Below, in pieces: positions 47,061-59,554 of a stretch of DNA of 64,000 nucleotides. Source of the DNA: Sebastes aleutianus. Its lineage: Eukaryota > Chordata > Actinopteri > Perciformes > Sebastidae. The notes beneath the pieces were generated by a model. The model was not told where the DNA came from, ran no database searches, and was given only the letters and a program-made list of their open reading frames with translations. The stretch is from positions 8,062,834 to 8,126,833 of the forward strand of contig CAKAKS010000060.1 in NCBI GenBank assembly GCA_916700875.1. Reading direction: 5' to 3'. Within the stretch, counting starts at the first letter, position 1, and every line of letters begins with the position of its first letter. The position numbers were made by a program, and so were the translations under genes.

Positions 47061-47974
47061 AGGGGTGGGAAAAGAAATCGATTCACCTATGTATCGCGAT
47101 TGATTTCTCTAATGCCAGAATCAATATATTTGCTTCATTTGAGTCTATGCTGAAGTAGAAAGAAGTTACCACTTTTATTGTTGTTTTCACACATTGACAG
47201 AAAAAGCAGAGCTAGATATCCTGGCTAAAGCTGCATGCTAACTCTGTCATGGACAGGAAACGTTATCGTATCGAGTTAATGTGCGGTCAAGCCGGCCGTC
47301 ACTCTCATCTCTGTGGTCAAATCGGCCGACGCTACAACTGTAGAGCACCCATATACTGACATTTATGTTAAATGCATTCAAACGGCCCCGATGGAGCTGA
47401 CCATGGATGTATAAAGAGAACGGAGCTGACGGAAGAGCTAGAGACGACCTTGGAGAAGTTAGAGGAAGTATACATGGGTGACTACGTCCGGTTTTCAAAA
47501 CAAGGTGTTAACAAAGGGAACTGTATATACAAAATACATATATGGAAATAAGATTGATTGAATTATATTCACCAGAAGTATAAAACATGGCATGTCCTTT
47601 ATGAATTAAAAAGAAAATACCACAAATTTGTGAGGGAAATGTCTTTATTCTCTGATTTTGGGGTTGCTGGAAAAAAATTAATAAATAATTCCTGACAATG
47701 ACTGATATATTTGACTTCAGGACATCTCTGACTACATACATGCTGAAAATCAAACATTCTTACCGTATTAAGTTAGATATTTTCCAAAGTAAAAGTCCCT
47801 AGAAGTGTATTGTTCAACTTTTTCCCATGGTCTAGTGTTAAAAACATAAAAAAAAATCCCAATAACTCGTGATATCGAATCGCAATACTTGTAGAATCGC
47901 AATACATATCGAATCGGCACCCAAGTATTGTGAAAGTATCGAATCGGGAGATAGGTGTATCGTCCCATCCCTAA
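47061..47974 (-). mobile_element. hAT-type element family B, copy B3 (complete)
   Basis: Reverse orientation, from AGGGGTGGGAAAAGAAATCG to GTATCGTCCCATCCCTAA. It is flanked by TTGATATT (47053-47060) and TTGATACT (47975-47982), an 8-bp duplication with one mismatch. On the minus strand it carries the family's shared open frame (about 47753 to 47247), interrupted by a single in-frame TAA. Confidence 0.85.
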
Positions 47975-48089
47975 TTGATACTGGCAGTCCTGAACGTCCA
48001 TAGAGTATAGACTTTATCTGATAGTCACACAGAATTAATTGATTGCTTAACATGCTGGGAGAATTAAGCATTACATCTGGAAGACGAGA

Positions 48090-48185
48090 CTTGAAATCGG
48101 AATATCAAATCGCAATACATAAAAATCGGCACCCAAGTATCGTGATAGTATGGAATCTGGAGATAGGTGTATCGTTCCAGCCCTA
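48090..48185 (-). repeat. Family B end fragment, copy B4
   Basis: It reads CAAATCGCAATACATAAAAA, CCCAAGTATCGTGATAGTAT, then GGTGTATCGTTCCAGCCCTA, the reversed first 100 bp of family B. It sits about 100 bp from B3 in the same orientation. Confidence 0.75.
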
Positions 48186-48939
48186 CTGGACACAGCATGC
48201 ATAAGGAAGCAGCTGTGGCAGACAGTGGTCCAAGGGTTTAACTTGTCTTGTAAGAGCAGAAACACAAGCAAAACACAGGCTGTGTATCCGTTTAGAGCAT
48301 AATTCCCGTTTCCTGTCTGACTTCCAGATGGCGTTTGTTCTGAGAGTAGGCAAAAGTGAAAGGCATTAGTAACACTGAGCCACTGCTAAAGCTGGACAAA
48401 TGGAGTGTTAGAGGGACAACAGAAGCAGTTGATGGCTTTGTCTAAAATGAAAAATGCATCAGTTGGGTCACTGTGTCCCCATTTAAAAAGCACCAACCAT
48501 GTTTTGATTTGACAAGTTTGTGTAATGGCTATTAGCCAAATAGAACAAGCCTTTCCTTTCAGGCATGTTAATGCACCAAAAAGCTGCCTGAATACAAGAT
48601 GATATAATGTCCAAAGAACAGCTGGCGTTACATTTATAGGTGCTCACTGTGCTCAACATCACAACATCTGCAATACTTTGGAAACCTACGACAACTCTCC
48701 TCCAGCCTGCACTGATGTCTCCTCTCCAGTTGAAATATGAACAGACACAGGAGTAGACAAAGGTTAGCTCAGCATGATCAGCTCGCTGCTCAGTGTACCA
48801 ATTAGGTCTCTACAATGTGTTGGCTCTGCCTCTGTTTCCACACTGAGGAAGGCTGTGGCTGAGCGTGTGTGCAAACACATTACAGCCAGCAGAAATGTCA
48901 CTCGCAGTCTCATAAATGATGGACTTGAGCCCCCTTGTT

Positions 48940-49200
48940 TACGTTGGATTTAAAATGTGAGGGTGCAGGTCATATCCACGCTGACCCTCCGCCGTTTTCT
49001 ACTTTCTCATTTCGGCTCGCTGTGGTTTGTTTTGGTTTTGGATTGATACGAAATGGATATGGCGTCACGTTACTCAGACTATAACCATAAAAGCAGTAAC
49101 TTCCTTCTACCTCCGAATAAACTCAAATGAAACAAATAAATCGATTCTGGATTAAAAAATCTATTTAAAAATCGCCACCTCTCCTTTCCCACCTCTCGTG
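48940..49200 (+). repeat. Family B core/end fragment, copy B5
   Basis: AAAATGTGAGGGTGCAGGTC, GGCGTCACGTTACTCAGACT and CAGTAACTTCCTTCTACCTC match the B1 segment at 27870-28050 in forward orientation. It ends in a decayed TTTCCCACCTC. It contains no gene. Confidence 0.75.
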
Positions 49201-51171
49201 TCCAGTGTTTACATTGCCTTGTTATATCACTTCTGCTGAGTGAACATGGGTAAATGAGATTGGTATAAAGCATGCCTCAGGGACACTCCTCTTCTATACT
49301 GTGCCATGCTTGATGGAGCAGAGACCTTGACCCTGGTGGCTGTGACAGACAGGCGGGAGCAGAGCCAAGCTGAGCTCCATAGACACGAGCTAGAGCAGCA
49401 GTGTCGGTCAGCCGTGTTGGTGGGGCACAGGTGTGTCTTGAGATTGAATTTGATGGGTGGTATTAAAATCCAAACCAAACAAATTACATTTACGTCAATC
49501 AACTGAACCTTTCCCCTCAAATAAGTGCTCTTAAAATCAGCTCAAGTCCAGCTCATTCTGTTAGCTCTCTGAATGATCACTCACTCAGTTTAATTAGACA
49601 CAGCAGCACTGCCTAGCCTAAAGCTAAGGCCTGCAATGCTGATACTAACCCAGCAAAGCCGGGTCTAAAGATAGTGCTAGCCCAATTTAGAATGCATCAG
49701 ATAGCTAACTCGAGGCCAAGCTTGTGGCTGAAAGCATTTCGTAATTTGCGTGAAAAGTCTTTATCATGCTTTTCGGCCACAAAAAGTAGTTTCGATTTTT
49801 TTTTAGTATGTGGCATTTTTTCTCGTGCATCATCAGGGCTCCATTCTGCCAACCTCATTAAGTATTGAGGGCATTTGAGCTTAATTGGGAAGTTACTTAA
49901 AATTCCTCATCATGGTAATTACTTCAGAGCTGCCAATATTTCACTGGAGCTGCTGTGATGTCTTTTTCTCTCAGCCTGAGTGAGTTGGCACGGCTTCGCT
50001 GCTGAACACGGGAAATCACGGAGCGGGTTGCTAACGCTGGTATAATTCGCTCCTCCTCATCCAACAAAGTTATCCCACCTTTCAAAACAATGCGCCATGC
50101 CAACAGCTATTTTACTGAGGAGTTTCCACCTACTAGGGGCTAGGTGTAAGATTTAAGTTGTATTTTATGTCTACGTTGGAACTATTTCAGCTGGTGCAAC
50201 CATTCAAATGTTAGTAGCTCGTAAACTCTGACTTAAGTTAGAAATTACGTTCAAACTAGGCTACGTCTGAACTTACGCACAGCTGGTGCAACCCAGTGCT
50301 GGGCTGTTTGTTTAGAAGTAGTATGTGAAATGTGTTTAATGACCTTGCTCAAATATGTGTGTGTAAGAGGGAGAGTTAAGGACACTGCACACTATAAGTA
50401 GTGACAGGAAGGCGTTTGCTGTCCTTGCTCCATGCTGGAGGCTCTTTCTCACCCTCCTGCTGTTAGCACTGTATACACTGCTGGAGCAAGGTGTGTGTGT
50501 GTGTGTGTACATGCATGATGTGTTTATGGTTGCATAAAGTCTGTACGGCCCAGTGCTTCTGCATGTTGACAGTTTGCTTTCTCAGGGTGCAACTAGCAAG
50601 TGCATATGTGCACACTTGAATAAGCACACATACACACAGGGGAATTGATTTGACATTCATTATACTGTTGGCATACTCGCACACATTCACACTTTTGCAT
50701 GATGACGTTGCGCATGAGAGCTTGTTTTGGGTTTCTATGAAATGGATATATTGTGCACCTTTTCCATTCCACCTGTGATGAGACAGCTGTGAGAGTAGAG
50801 GATTGGTTAAAATACCACAGGAGAGAGAAGACAGGAAAGAACTGACATTTACTGCAGGGTTCTCACACTTCCCTCCATCCCTGATGTGCACCGGACTCTG
50901 AGTGCATCCCTACTTCCCTTAATTGTCTCCTTGTTTCCATTCAATGGCGTCTTTTCCATCATGGTCACCCTTTCTTCAGACAGAAGGAAGACATGAGAGG
51001 AAAGAGGTATCGAGGAAAAACACATTTGTAAAAATGAGACGTCCTTTCCACTCAAGTGACGTCAATTAGCGACGATGTCTGCACAGCAGAATCAGCTGTC
51101 AGTGGGCTTTAACTTCTCTGCAGCATTGATCGTTGCCTCGGAGTTTATATTTGAACAGATAATCTACAATT

Positions 51172-51815
51172 TAGCTAAAGTGAAGATACTGGCATCATAT
51201 GAAACTAACCTAAGAAATCCATTGGTATCAATCATGTCATACTAGCTCGTCGCAAAGGAGGATGAATAACACTTCAAAGTTGTGCTACATTTTGGCGAGG
51301 AAAAACTGATATGGCCATTTTCAAAGGGGTCCCCTTGACCTCTGACCTCAAGATTTGTGAATGAAAATGGGTTCTATGGGTACCCACGAGTCTCCCCTTT
51401 ACAGACATGCCCACTTTATGATAATCACATGCAGTTTTGGGGCAAGTCATAGTCAAGTCAGCACACTGACATACTGACAGCTGTTGTTGCCTGTTGGGCT
51501 GCAGTTTGCCGTGTTATGATTTAAGCATATTTTTTATGCTAAATGCAGTACCTGTGAGGGTTTCTGGACAATATTTGTCATTGTTTTGTGTTGTTAATTG
51601 ATTTCCAATAATAAATATATACATACATTTGCATAAAGTAGCATATTTGCCCACTCCCATGTTTATAACAATATTAAATACTTCACAAATCTCTCTTTAA
51701 GGTACATTTTGAACAGATATAAAAAAGGTGTGACTAATTAGCAATTAATCGCTATTAACTATGGACAATCATGCGAATAATCTTGATTGAATATTTTAAT
51801 CGATTAACAGCCCTA
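51172..51815 (+). mobile_element. Family A MITE, copy A6 (5'-truncated)
   Basis: It starts inside the element (AGCTAAAGTGAAGATACTGG) and runs through TTGACCTCTGACCTCAAGAT, CTATGGGTACCCACGAGTCT and TGTGAGGGTTTCTGGACAAT to ATCGATTAACAGCCCTA. It ends about 0.5 kb upstream of snrk exon 3 and is inverted relative to A7. Confidence 0.85.
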
Positions 51816-52308
51816 ACTCAAATCCCTTTTCAGACTTAGTACAGATTCAGAAGTGTATTTCATCTCATCCTCAACTTTTCCACGAGGCTGCTTTATTGAC
51901 GTTAGAGCACATTAACATGTTTTTGGCTTTTTTTATTAGAGTCCACAACTACTACAGGGTGTGGTCAGATTGGGCTGACACAAAATATAATATTACACAA
52001 ATACAGAAATTGAGTGTGACTAGAGCTATTTTTATCTGCAGCAAGCCCTTGCATTGCCATTCATAGATTTTCTCTGTTTTTGCATGTATTTCTATTAAGT
52101 CCATATTATGATGACAGTGTTTCATATTGTGTAGAAAGATCTTTGTATTCTATCCATCTTGGAAAAAAAGTAAATTATAGCCCCCATCACAACTAGCACA
52201 GTGTGTGATTTCCCCATTCTGACTGAATGGAAATGTGTATATGGTTTTATGTTGTATGCTGTACACATGGATTCAAACTGTGTTTCTGTTTGGTTCCCTC
52301 TGTCTCAG

Positions 52309-52450
52309 ATATTTGGAGTCTCGGTGTGATTCTCTTCATGTTGGTATGTGGCCAGCCACCCTTCCAGGAAGCCAACGACAGCGAGACCCTCACCATGATC
52401 ATGGACTGTAAATACACTGTACCGACCCACGTCTCCAGCGCCTGCAAAGA
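52309..52450 (+). CDS. snrk: snrk kinase exon (codons 197-244, C-lobe)
   Basis: This internal 142-nt exon continues the kinase domain, reading DIWSLGVILFMLVCGQPPFQ, then EANDSETLTMIMDCKYTV and PTHVSSACK, close to human SNRK. It covers the helix F region and the start of helix G. The acceptor CCCTCTGTCTCAG ends at 52308 and the donor GTGAGT begins at 52451. Phase is 1 on entry and 2 on exit, so GA at the end joins T of the next exon to give Asp. Family A copies in opposite orientation lie on both sides. Confidence 0.97.
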
Positions 52451-52518
52451 GTGAGTGATGCATACAAACTGCGGCATTCACACACTGACCTGCTCTGTCT
52501 ACTCTCTCTACTCTCTGT

Positions 52519-53315
52519 AGAGATGGGTACCAAAACTCGGTACTAAACGACCCCGGGGGCAAATCTTTCAAGACCGTAGTATCGATAAGCTCCAATGTTA
52601 ACGGTTCTGCTATCGGTATTGGAGAAATTAAGAAAATTGATTTATATTTAAGCTACATAAGCGTCATCTTGAACCTTTGATCTCACAAGCTCTGTTTCTA
52701 ATTTTTAATAAGATTAAAACATTTGTCAATGATGCATTTTCCAACCCAGAAGAGAGCTCTCTCTCCCACACAGACCGGAGAACCTGCTCTTAGCGCCAAT
52801 GGCGTAGAGAACAAAACGGTCCAAGGTGTGGTTCTACTTCACTCGAGTCGATGCAGACAATGATCGTTGCTAAAAGTGTAACATGTCTTTTGCTTGTAAG
52901 TGCAGAAACACGAGCAATCTGTCAAAACATCTAGCCAAAGTCACCAGATACAGGAGAAATGCACCATTTTCAACAGACTATCTTGTAGTTTATCCCTCGT
53001 TATAGTTTATAATAGCGATTTGTTTGAAACATGACCGTTTCTTATACTACAAATAATTACTTTATGTATTTTACATTTTAATTATCACATTACCAGTGAT
53101 TTGTTCAAAACAATGTTTTCGCAGTTGCTAATTGAATGTTAATTTACATACAGTACCTATGACAGTATGACCTATACATATACCTAATTCTGTTATTAAT
53201 TTTTTTAATTTTTTTAATTTTTTTCTCTTAAAACACAACAAAAAGAATCGTTAAACTGTTAAAGTACCGGATCGATAAGCAGTATCAGTAACAGTAGTAG
53301 TCCTGTTAAATCCCT
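52519..53315 (+). mobile_element. hAT-type element J with BED-finger remnant
   Basis: It begins TAGAGATGGGTACCAAAACT followed by CGGTACTAAACG, and ends in AAAGTACCGGATCGATAAGC and AAATCCCTA. GGTAC/GTACC and CGATAAGC motifs near both ends are inverted. A convincing 8-bp duplication is not visible. The interior holds a BED-finger frame at 52820-52945. It sits 70 bp beyond snrk exon 3. Confidence 0.65.
52820..52945 (+). pseudogene. hAT transposase BED zinc finger with in-frame stop
   Basis: A single frame from 52820 reads SKVWFYFTRVDADNDRC, then TAA at 52871-52873, then KCNMSFACKCRNTSNLSKHL and AK. The order SKVWxYF, Asp, Cys-x2-Cys (the stop falls between the two Cys), NTSNLSKHL is a textbook BED-finger layout. 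Upstream in the same frame there is another stop at 52805. The catalytic region of the transposase is absent. Confidence 0.85.
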
Positions 53316-54057
53316 ACTGCTTTTTGATGGATACAGTTGGAAATAACTCTGATAGAGATTTCGGTCACACTTTTACAGTAAGACATAGAACTAAATGGAG
53401 CTTGGTGCGCTCTATTCCCCCGGTGTCTTCTGTGTTTTCTGTCCCACCTACCACTGTATCCCTCTGTGTATTAGTTTAGTTGTATTGGTTGTATCGCAGT
53501 CTTCTCCTTCTCTCTGTGTCTGACAGTTTAGGAGAACAGCAAATCACATTAAGCCTGTTGACCTGTAACCATACTGCAGTTACTGTAGCTTGCACCTGCC
53601 CACAGCAGGAGAAACATCTAATATTAGCACTGTACAGTAATTATGTTTCCATTAGCAACCTTCTCTCAGTTATTGTTTGATTACATTACTGACTCAGTTC
53701 ACACTAAATAATAGACTAGTAATGAGTTTAACAGCAGCACAGTCACTAACAATACAGCATGTTCAACCACATTGGAACATCTTTTTCTGTGTCTCATATC
53801 TGTGTATATATACTACTGTACAGATATATACTGCATATATAACGTGGGCTGTAGAGCCACAGTAGGAACAACAGTTTTCTGAGAACTGCCTCGTGGCTGA
53901 ACAAGGAGTGGAAAAAAAATATACGTTTATTACATATTTTGTCACAGAAAATATGTTTTAAAACAGCTTTTCAATTGTTTTTCATTGCTGCCTTTTTTAA
54001 TTAAGACAAAGTCAACAAATATAGTACCAAAATACCCTTGAAATTCAACACGCAGTT

Positions 54058-54518
54058 AAATTAAGGGAGATTTGTCAAGTATTCAATACTCTTATCAACA
54101 TGGGAGTGGGCAAATATGCTGCTTTATGCAAATTAATGTATATATTTATTATTGGAAATCAATTAACACAAAACAATGACATATATTGTTCAGAAAGGTA
54201 CTTCATTTAGCAAAAACAATATGCTCCAATCATAACATGTCAAACTCAAGCAAAAACAGCTGTCAGTGTGTCAGTGTGTCAGTGTGCATGCCAGTTTTTC
54301 CTCACCAAAAATGTGTATGAGTTTGGAGCGTTATTTAGCCTCCTTCATGACAAGCTAGTATGACATGGTTGGTACCAATGGATTCCTTAGGTTTTTTGTA
54401 GTTTCATATGATACCAGTATGTTCAGTCTAGCCTTAAAACTGAGTTGAAGAAATTAGTGTTGGTATTAAAACAAATTTGTGTTACCGCATTATTATCGCT
54501 TTAACTTTGACAGCCCTA
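54058..54518 (-). mobile_element. Family A MITE, copy A7 (one end missing)
   Basis: Reverse orientation: GGAGATTTGTCAAGTATTCA, AACATGGGAGTGGGCAAATA, ACCAATGGATTCCTTAGGTT and TTTAACTTTGACAGCCCTA. The ATCGATTGACAGCC end is missing. It lies 1.6 kb downstream of snrk exon 3. Confidence 0.85.
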
Positions 54519-55499
54519 GTATCAACTCATCTGAGATACGCCGATTTATTCCCCCCAGGATGGTAGATGTGCAGTAACATGAAAACAGATCAGAAACAGA
54601 AATGCTACATCCACACTACGAGGGACAAAAGCAACAAAACGATGTGGCAGGCAACATTGTCACCGGGTCGCTGTTGAAGTGTAACTCAAGCACTCGTTGA
54701 TATAGTTATGGCCTGAAATAGTACTGGGAACTGGATATTTTTTATAATGTAACAGGGAGACTAGCTCAACTTCAATTTGTAGCGTGTCACGCCCGTCGCA
54801 CAACGGCAAATGTCGGGCGTCAGTTTATAGCTTCATGTCACCGGCTTCCATTGAAAATAACTTGTAGCCTGTTGCTGTGTTGCTCATAGTGTGAACACAA
54901 AATCTCAGTCAGGGTAGAAACAAAATCCATTTTCAACACAATTGTTTGTAGTTTTCTGGCACAACTCGCTTGACTATCACAACAGCATTTAAATGATATG
55001 TCCACCTGTGAAGCCTGACCCAGGCGCTGGAGCACGGCAGTAGCACACTCATTTATTCCAGGCCCCGCAGACCAATTTGCTCCAGTAGCTGGCAGAGACT
55101 AAAAGCCTTCGAGCAGTTTGAGCAGCCCAGCTGCAGAGCAGCACCATCCAACTACACACAAAAACACATGCTCTACACTCAAAATAAGTGAGGCAGTTAG
55201 GCAAATAAATTAATAGTTGCATAATTAACCATGTGTGTTAGTACAGCACGCTCTTAATTCTTGCGCTAATTAATTCTCTCAAGATACACTGGGGTAATTT
55301 TTGAAGCAGTATAGACGGACAGCTTTTCCATCAACTGTGGTCAGGATTAATCGAGACAGTATTCTGTTCTCCACACAGAAGATAATGAAACCACCAGACC
55401 CTTTTGTATCCACTATTAACTTTATAGTCTACATTTTTCCTGAGTATCACAACACTTAATTTGCCAGACTTGTTGCAGATTTGATTGTAAAAGACAGTC

Positions 55500-55745
55500 G
55501 CACACATACTCAAAATCAGAAATACTTTATTAATAGTATTAATGACAGTATTGCACAGTTGAATTATTGCACAAATGATTGTACAGTGGAGTTAAGTCAG
55601 TATTGTGTCTAGCAGCTGATGAAATAAGTCCAGGTCCAGTCTATTGACACTCAGAGGGAGGAGTTGTAAAGTTTGATGGTCACAGGCAGGAATGACTTCC
55701 TGTGGCGCTCTGTAGTGCAATTTGGTAGAATGAGTCTTGCTGTAT
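55500..55745 (-). repeat. Abundant teleost repeat, possible LINE 3' end
   Basis: CAGAAATACTTTATTAATAG at the left, then TTGACACTCAGAGGGAGGAG, GTTTGATGGTCACAGGCAGG and AATGACTTCCTGTGGCGCTC match a phrase I know from many fish genomes. The A-rich/AATAAA-like left end suggests the 3' end of a minus-strand retroelement. Confidence 0.55.
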
Positions 55746-56721
55746 TTTAAAGTGGATCAGATTGGACAAACTGTCAGAGGTGAAAACTCAAACTTTTTGG
55801 AGATAAGAAGTTATTTCAGTTCAACACCCACATGTGTTTGAATTGACGCAATGGCTAATGAGTGGATTTCATGGGCATGAGCAACGGCATTAGAGCCACT
55901 GTGCTCAACATGTTATGAAGGCCAATTCTTTATTTCCACGCTCTCGCTGCACATCGGAGTATTTTTAGACACAGGAAATAAACGCTTATCTCCTCTGAGT
56001 CCAAGGAGAGATCTGACTAGATTGAAGTGCTAAGCTGAAGCAGCTGTGAGCAATCTGATGGGCTTTGACTTCAGAGCACAAGAGCTATTTGTCGCATGCT
56101 GTGTCCCAAGCTTATGTTTTTTTCTTTTACCTTGTCACTCACTGGTGAATTATCCACACATATCACAATGTTGGATTTCCAACCAGCCTCTGCTGATGCT
56201 GCAGTGCTTCATCCTACTGAAGGATAGGTTTTGTGTGGCTTCACCCAGTTCTCCTAAGGCCCAGACACACCAACCACGGTACCTATTTACTTTTCATTTA
56301 GCAAGAAGGGGTAGGAACACAGAGTGGTAGCTGATTAGTGTGAAACTAGAATGTGTTGACCTTTGCTCGTCAGTATGGGAATCCCACTAAGAAATGTATT
56401 TCTACGTAGAGTCGCTGACACAAGTGTAAATAAATAGCATTGTTCAAATGCTAATATGTTTAATGAAGAGAGGGGTTTAGTGTAAACACTGTGGCCACTG
56501 GAGGAACACATGTTGTTTCTGCAGCGTCTGCTCTCAGCGTCTGACTTGTGGCTAATTGGGAGAACAGAGCTTGTCTGCTGCCTTATGTTTGGGGGCAGCG
56601 CAATAGTGGAGGAGGTAGACAGCCATAGTGAAGAGAATAGGAATCATAAAAAGATATATTGTGTGTATCTCACAGATGAAAACAAGAAGCGAGGTATGGT
56701 TTGTATAGGGGAGTGAAAAGT

Positions 56722-56945
56722 AGGGCTGGGACGATGTACCTATTTCCCGATTCGATACTATCACGATACTCGGTATTGCGATTCAATATTACAATGTATT
56801 GTGATTTTTGTTAACTTTTTTTAACACTAGACCATGGGAAAAAGTTGAATAACATACTTTTAGGGGCTTATACTTTGGAAAATATCTAAATTGATTTTCA
56901 GCATGTATGTAGTCAAGAGTGAATAGATTTTTTTCCCACCCCTAG
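56722..56945 (+). mobile_element. Family B, copy B6 (internally deleted)
   Basis: It starts TAGGGCTGGGACGATGTACC, includes ACACTAGACCATGGGAAAAA and TTCAGCATGTATGTAGTCA, and ends TTTTTTTCCCACCCCTA. Both ends of family B are joined by a deletion of about 0.9 kb, giving a 224-bp derivative. Confidence 0.85.
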
Positions 56946-58032
56946 ACATTAGCGTAATAAACGTCAAGGTTTGTTGTGAGTCTCCTCTTGGGTTAGTTTT
57001 TGATGCTCCCGTCCTCTAGATATCAGTTCCCACAAGGCCCACTGTCTTGTTCTCTGGCTGCTTTTTGTCAACACAATCTTCAGATTTTCTCTACTTGTGT
57101 CTCTGTCTGTGCCGTGAGGGGATGTTTCTGTCTTTCTGCTCTTTATTCCCCGTTGACTCACCAAAATGCATTTACACGCCTCAATTAATTAATTATTCAC
57201 CGGCTCGCTTTTGCAATCCCACACTCTCCTCCTTCTGAGTTTTGTTTGGTTTTGTCATCCTTGATTTTAATCTCTAGGGATATAGGTCAATATAAAATGT
57301 TTGTTTTACAGCCCAGCACCCCTCCCTGCCCCGGCCACCATCGCCCCCATCGACACATAGAAAGAGACAATTGCACTGTAGCTCCTGTCTTCGTCGCAGC
57401 CTGACGTGTGGATGGCGATCGTGCGGACTGTGTTTTTGAGCCAATCACAACCAAACAGAACACTATGTTCCTTCCTTTCCTGTCATTACTGTACAAACCA
57501 CACACGTGTGCACACACACAAACACTCAGCCTCCTTCTCTGTATTTGTCTCACACACATCACTGACACAAAGATGCATCTGGGATTTAGGCAGTTCATTG
57601 CCTGCTGATTTCCATTGTTTGCATACAGTTTCCATTGTTTGAGTAGAGAAAATAATATCCATGCCTATTTTCATGCTAATTTTTCTCTCGCTGTCCTTTT
57701 CACACACTAACACTTCCTCTGGCTCGTGTGTTGGTGGGATGGGATCTCTCACACACATCGTCCTCTGAGAATGTGTGAACTAGCTATTAAACACTAGTGT
57801 GAGTGTGTGCAACTTGTAATGGAAGAATATATAAGAGCAGGCAGCCCTGTGTGACTGCAAGTACTAGCCTATGTCTCTGTATAGGTCCCAAAGGAACAAG
57901 AGAGAGAAGGATAGGACAAGACAGCCATTTGTAGGGAAGCAAGTGTTGGTTAGAGTACCACATATACTGAGAATTCAAGAGGGCATCCTTCTTTGTTTGT
58001 GCTGTAACACCAGTGAGCTATCTGTTGCTTTT

Positions 58033-58130
58033 AGGGGTGTCACCATTCGATTTGACTTTCGATTTTCGATTATGGAGTCTTGTTTCATAAAGATCAGCAG
58101 ATCATTGGTTTTATGCCCGGACAACTGTCA
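58033..58130. repeat. hAT-like terminal fragment
   Basis: TTAGGGGTGTCACCATTCGA followed by CTTTCGATTTTCGATTATGG resembles one end of a fish hAT MITE. No matching second end. Confidence 0.4.
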
Positions 58131-58548
58131 TTTAGACTTTCAAATTCTTCTTTAAAAAGAGAACTGAACTCCCTTTTTATTTAGAAAGTCTTTCAAAAAT
58201 TAGACTAATTAGACTATTGGCTAAGTAATGTAATCAGTGTATGCCTGAACACTGTGTAACACCGACTACCACGGCAAGCCTAATTCTAGGTCTTCCCCTC
58301 CATGCGTGAAAATTAGCTTTCTAGTCTCACTCAGGCTCATGAGCAGTGACCCTGATCAATAAGCTAAAAAAATATCCATCATCAGAATTAATCATTAATT
58401 TGTCCACGCTTACATATTCTGCAAGTGCATCCGTATATACTTTTTAATTTTACGTGTAATTATTGAACCAACTTGGTAGTACTGCAGTGATTGTCATCCG
58501 TGTGTGCAGTTAGTGGGGCCTTCCCTGCCGCCTCTATCTCCCCTCCAC

Positions 58549-58580
58549 TGCTGGTGCTGCTGCTGCTGCTGCTGCTGCTG
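58549..58580. repeat. (CTG)n trinucleotide repeat
   Basis: About ten CTG units with one GTG variant. Intronic in snrk, so any length change would not alter the protein. Confidence 0.95.
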
Positions 58581-59071
58581 GCTGTAGTCCTCAGGGAGCC
58601 TGGCTCGCTCTGACTAATCCCCCCACATGACTGACAGACCAGTAGAGCACCACTCTGCCCAGCCTGTTATCCTGTAGCCTCCATCCCATGGTCTGCTCAC
58701 ACAAATACGCTTGGGGATTGGACAGAGTTGGGGAAAAAATGAATTCAGTGCAGCCAAAAATGAGTTGGAAATGCACCGGCTTGGTTGCACAGCTTTAGTC
58801 TATATGTGTGAATATGTAGGTGCATGGGTGTGTTTGTGTGCGGCTGTCATATAACTATACCAGACCTTCTTAAGGCCTTATTTAGCTTTTTGTGTTGTAG
58901 CTTTTTTTTTTTTTGCTTCATACCCCTTGTCACTAAAATCATTCAATATATATTCTGTATGTGGGGTTCAAGTCAACCTACGGTAACTTGGGTCCTGTAG
59001 TTCAACAGATATAGCACCTACTGTATAAGGCCCTGACAGTCCAGATTATATTAGTCAAAATAGATTTGTAG

Positions 59072-59554
59072 AAGGGCTGTCAAAGTTAACGCAAATTTGT
59101 TTTAACGCCACTAATTTCTTTACTACTAGTAAAACTAGAAAACCTAAGGAATCAATTGGTACCAACCATGCCATACGAGCTTGTCGTGATGAGGCTAAAT
59201 AACGCTCCAAACTCATGCCAAATTTTGGCCAGGAAAAACTGGCATGGCCTTTTCCAAAGGGGTCCCTTGACCTCTGACCTCAAGATATGTGAATGAAAAT
59301 TTTAGCATATTTTTCATGCTAAATGTAGTATGTGAGGGTTTCTGGACAATATTTGTCACTGTTTTGTGTTGTTAATTGATTTCCAATAATAAATATATAC
59401 ATACATTTGCATAAAGCAGCATATTTGCCCACTCCAATGTTGATAAGAGTATTAAATACTAAACAAATCTCCCTTTTAAGGTACATTTTGAACAGATAAC
59501 AGATAGAATATGCGATTCATCTCGATTAAATATTGTAATCGATTGACAGCCCTA
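59072..59554 (+). mobile_element. Family A MITE, copy A8 (both ends, internal deletions)
   Basis: The ends read AAGGGCTGTCAAAGTTAACG and ATCGATTGACAGCCCTA. A perfect 8-bp direct repeat ATTTGTAG flanks it (59064-59071 and 59555-59562). Two internal parts present in A1 are missing. This is the clearest evidence that family A moves as an hAT-type element. Confidence 0.9.

Larger units (their letters stand above)
29873..52308 (+). other. snrk: snrk intron 2 (about 22.4 kb)
   Basis: Bounded by GTATGT and CCCTCTGTCTCAG. No separate gene is visible. It holds a decayed copy of exon 2, several family A and B elements, a hAT relic with a BED-finger piece, element D and smaller repeats listed separately. 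The stretches 29890-30950, 35560-36480, 39250-42110, 42170-43550 and 49210-51160 look unique or too decayed to classify. Confidence 0.85.
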
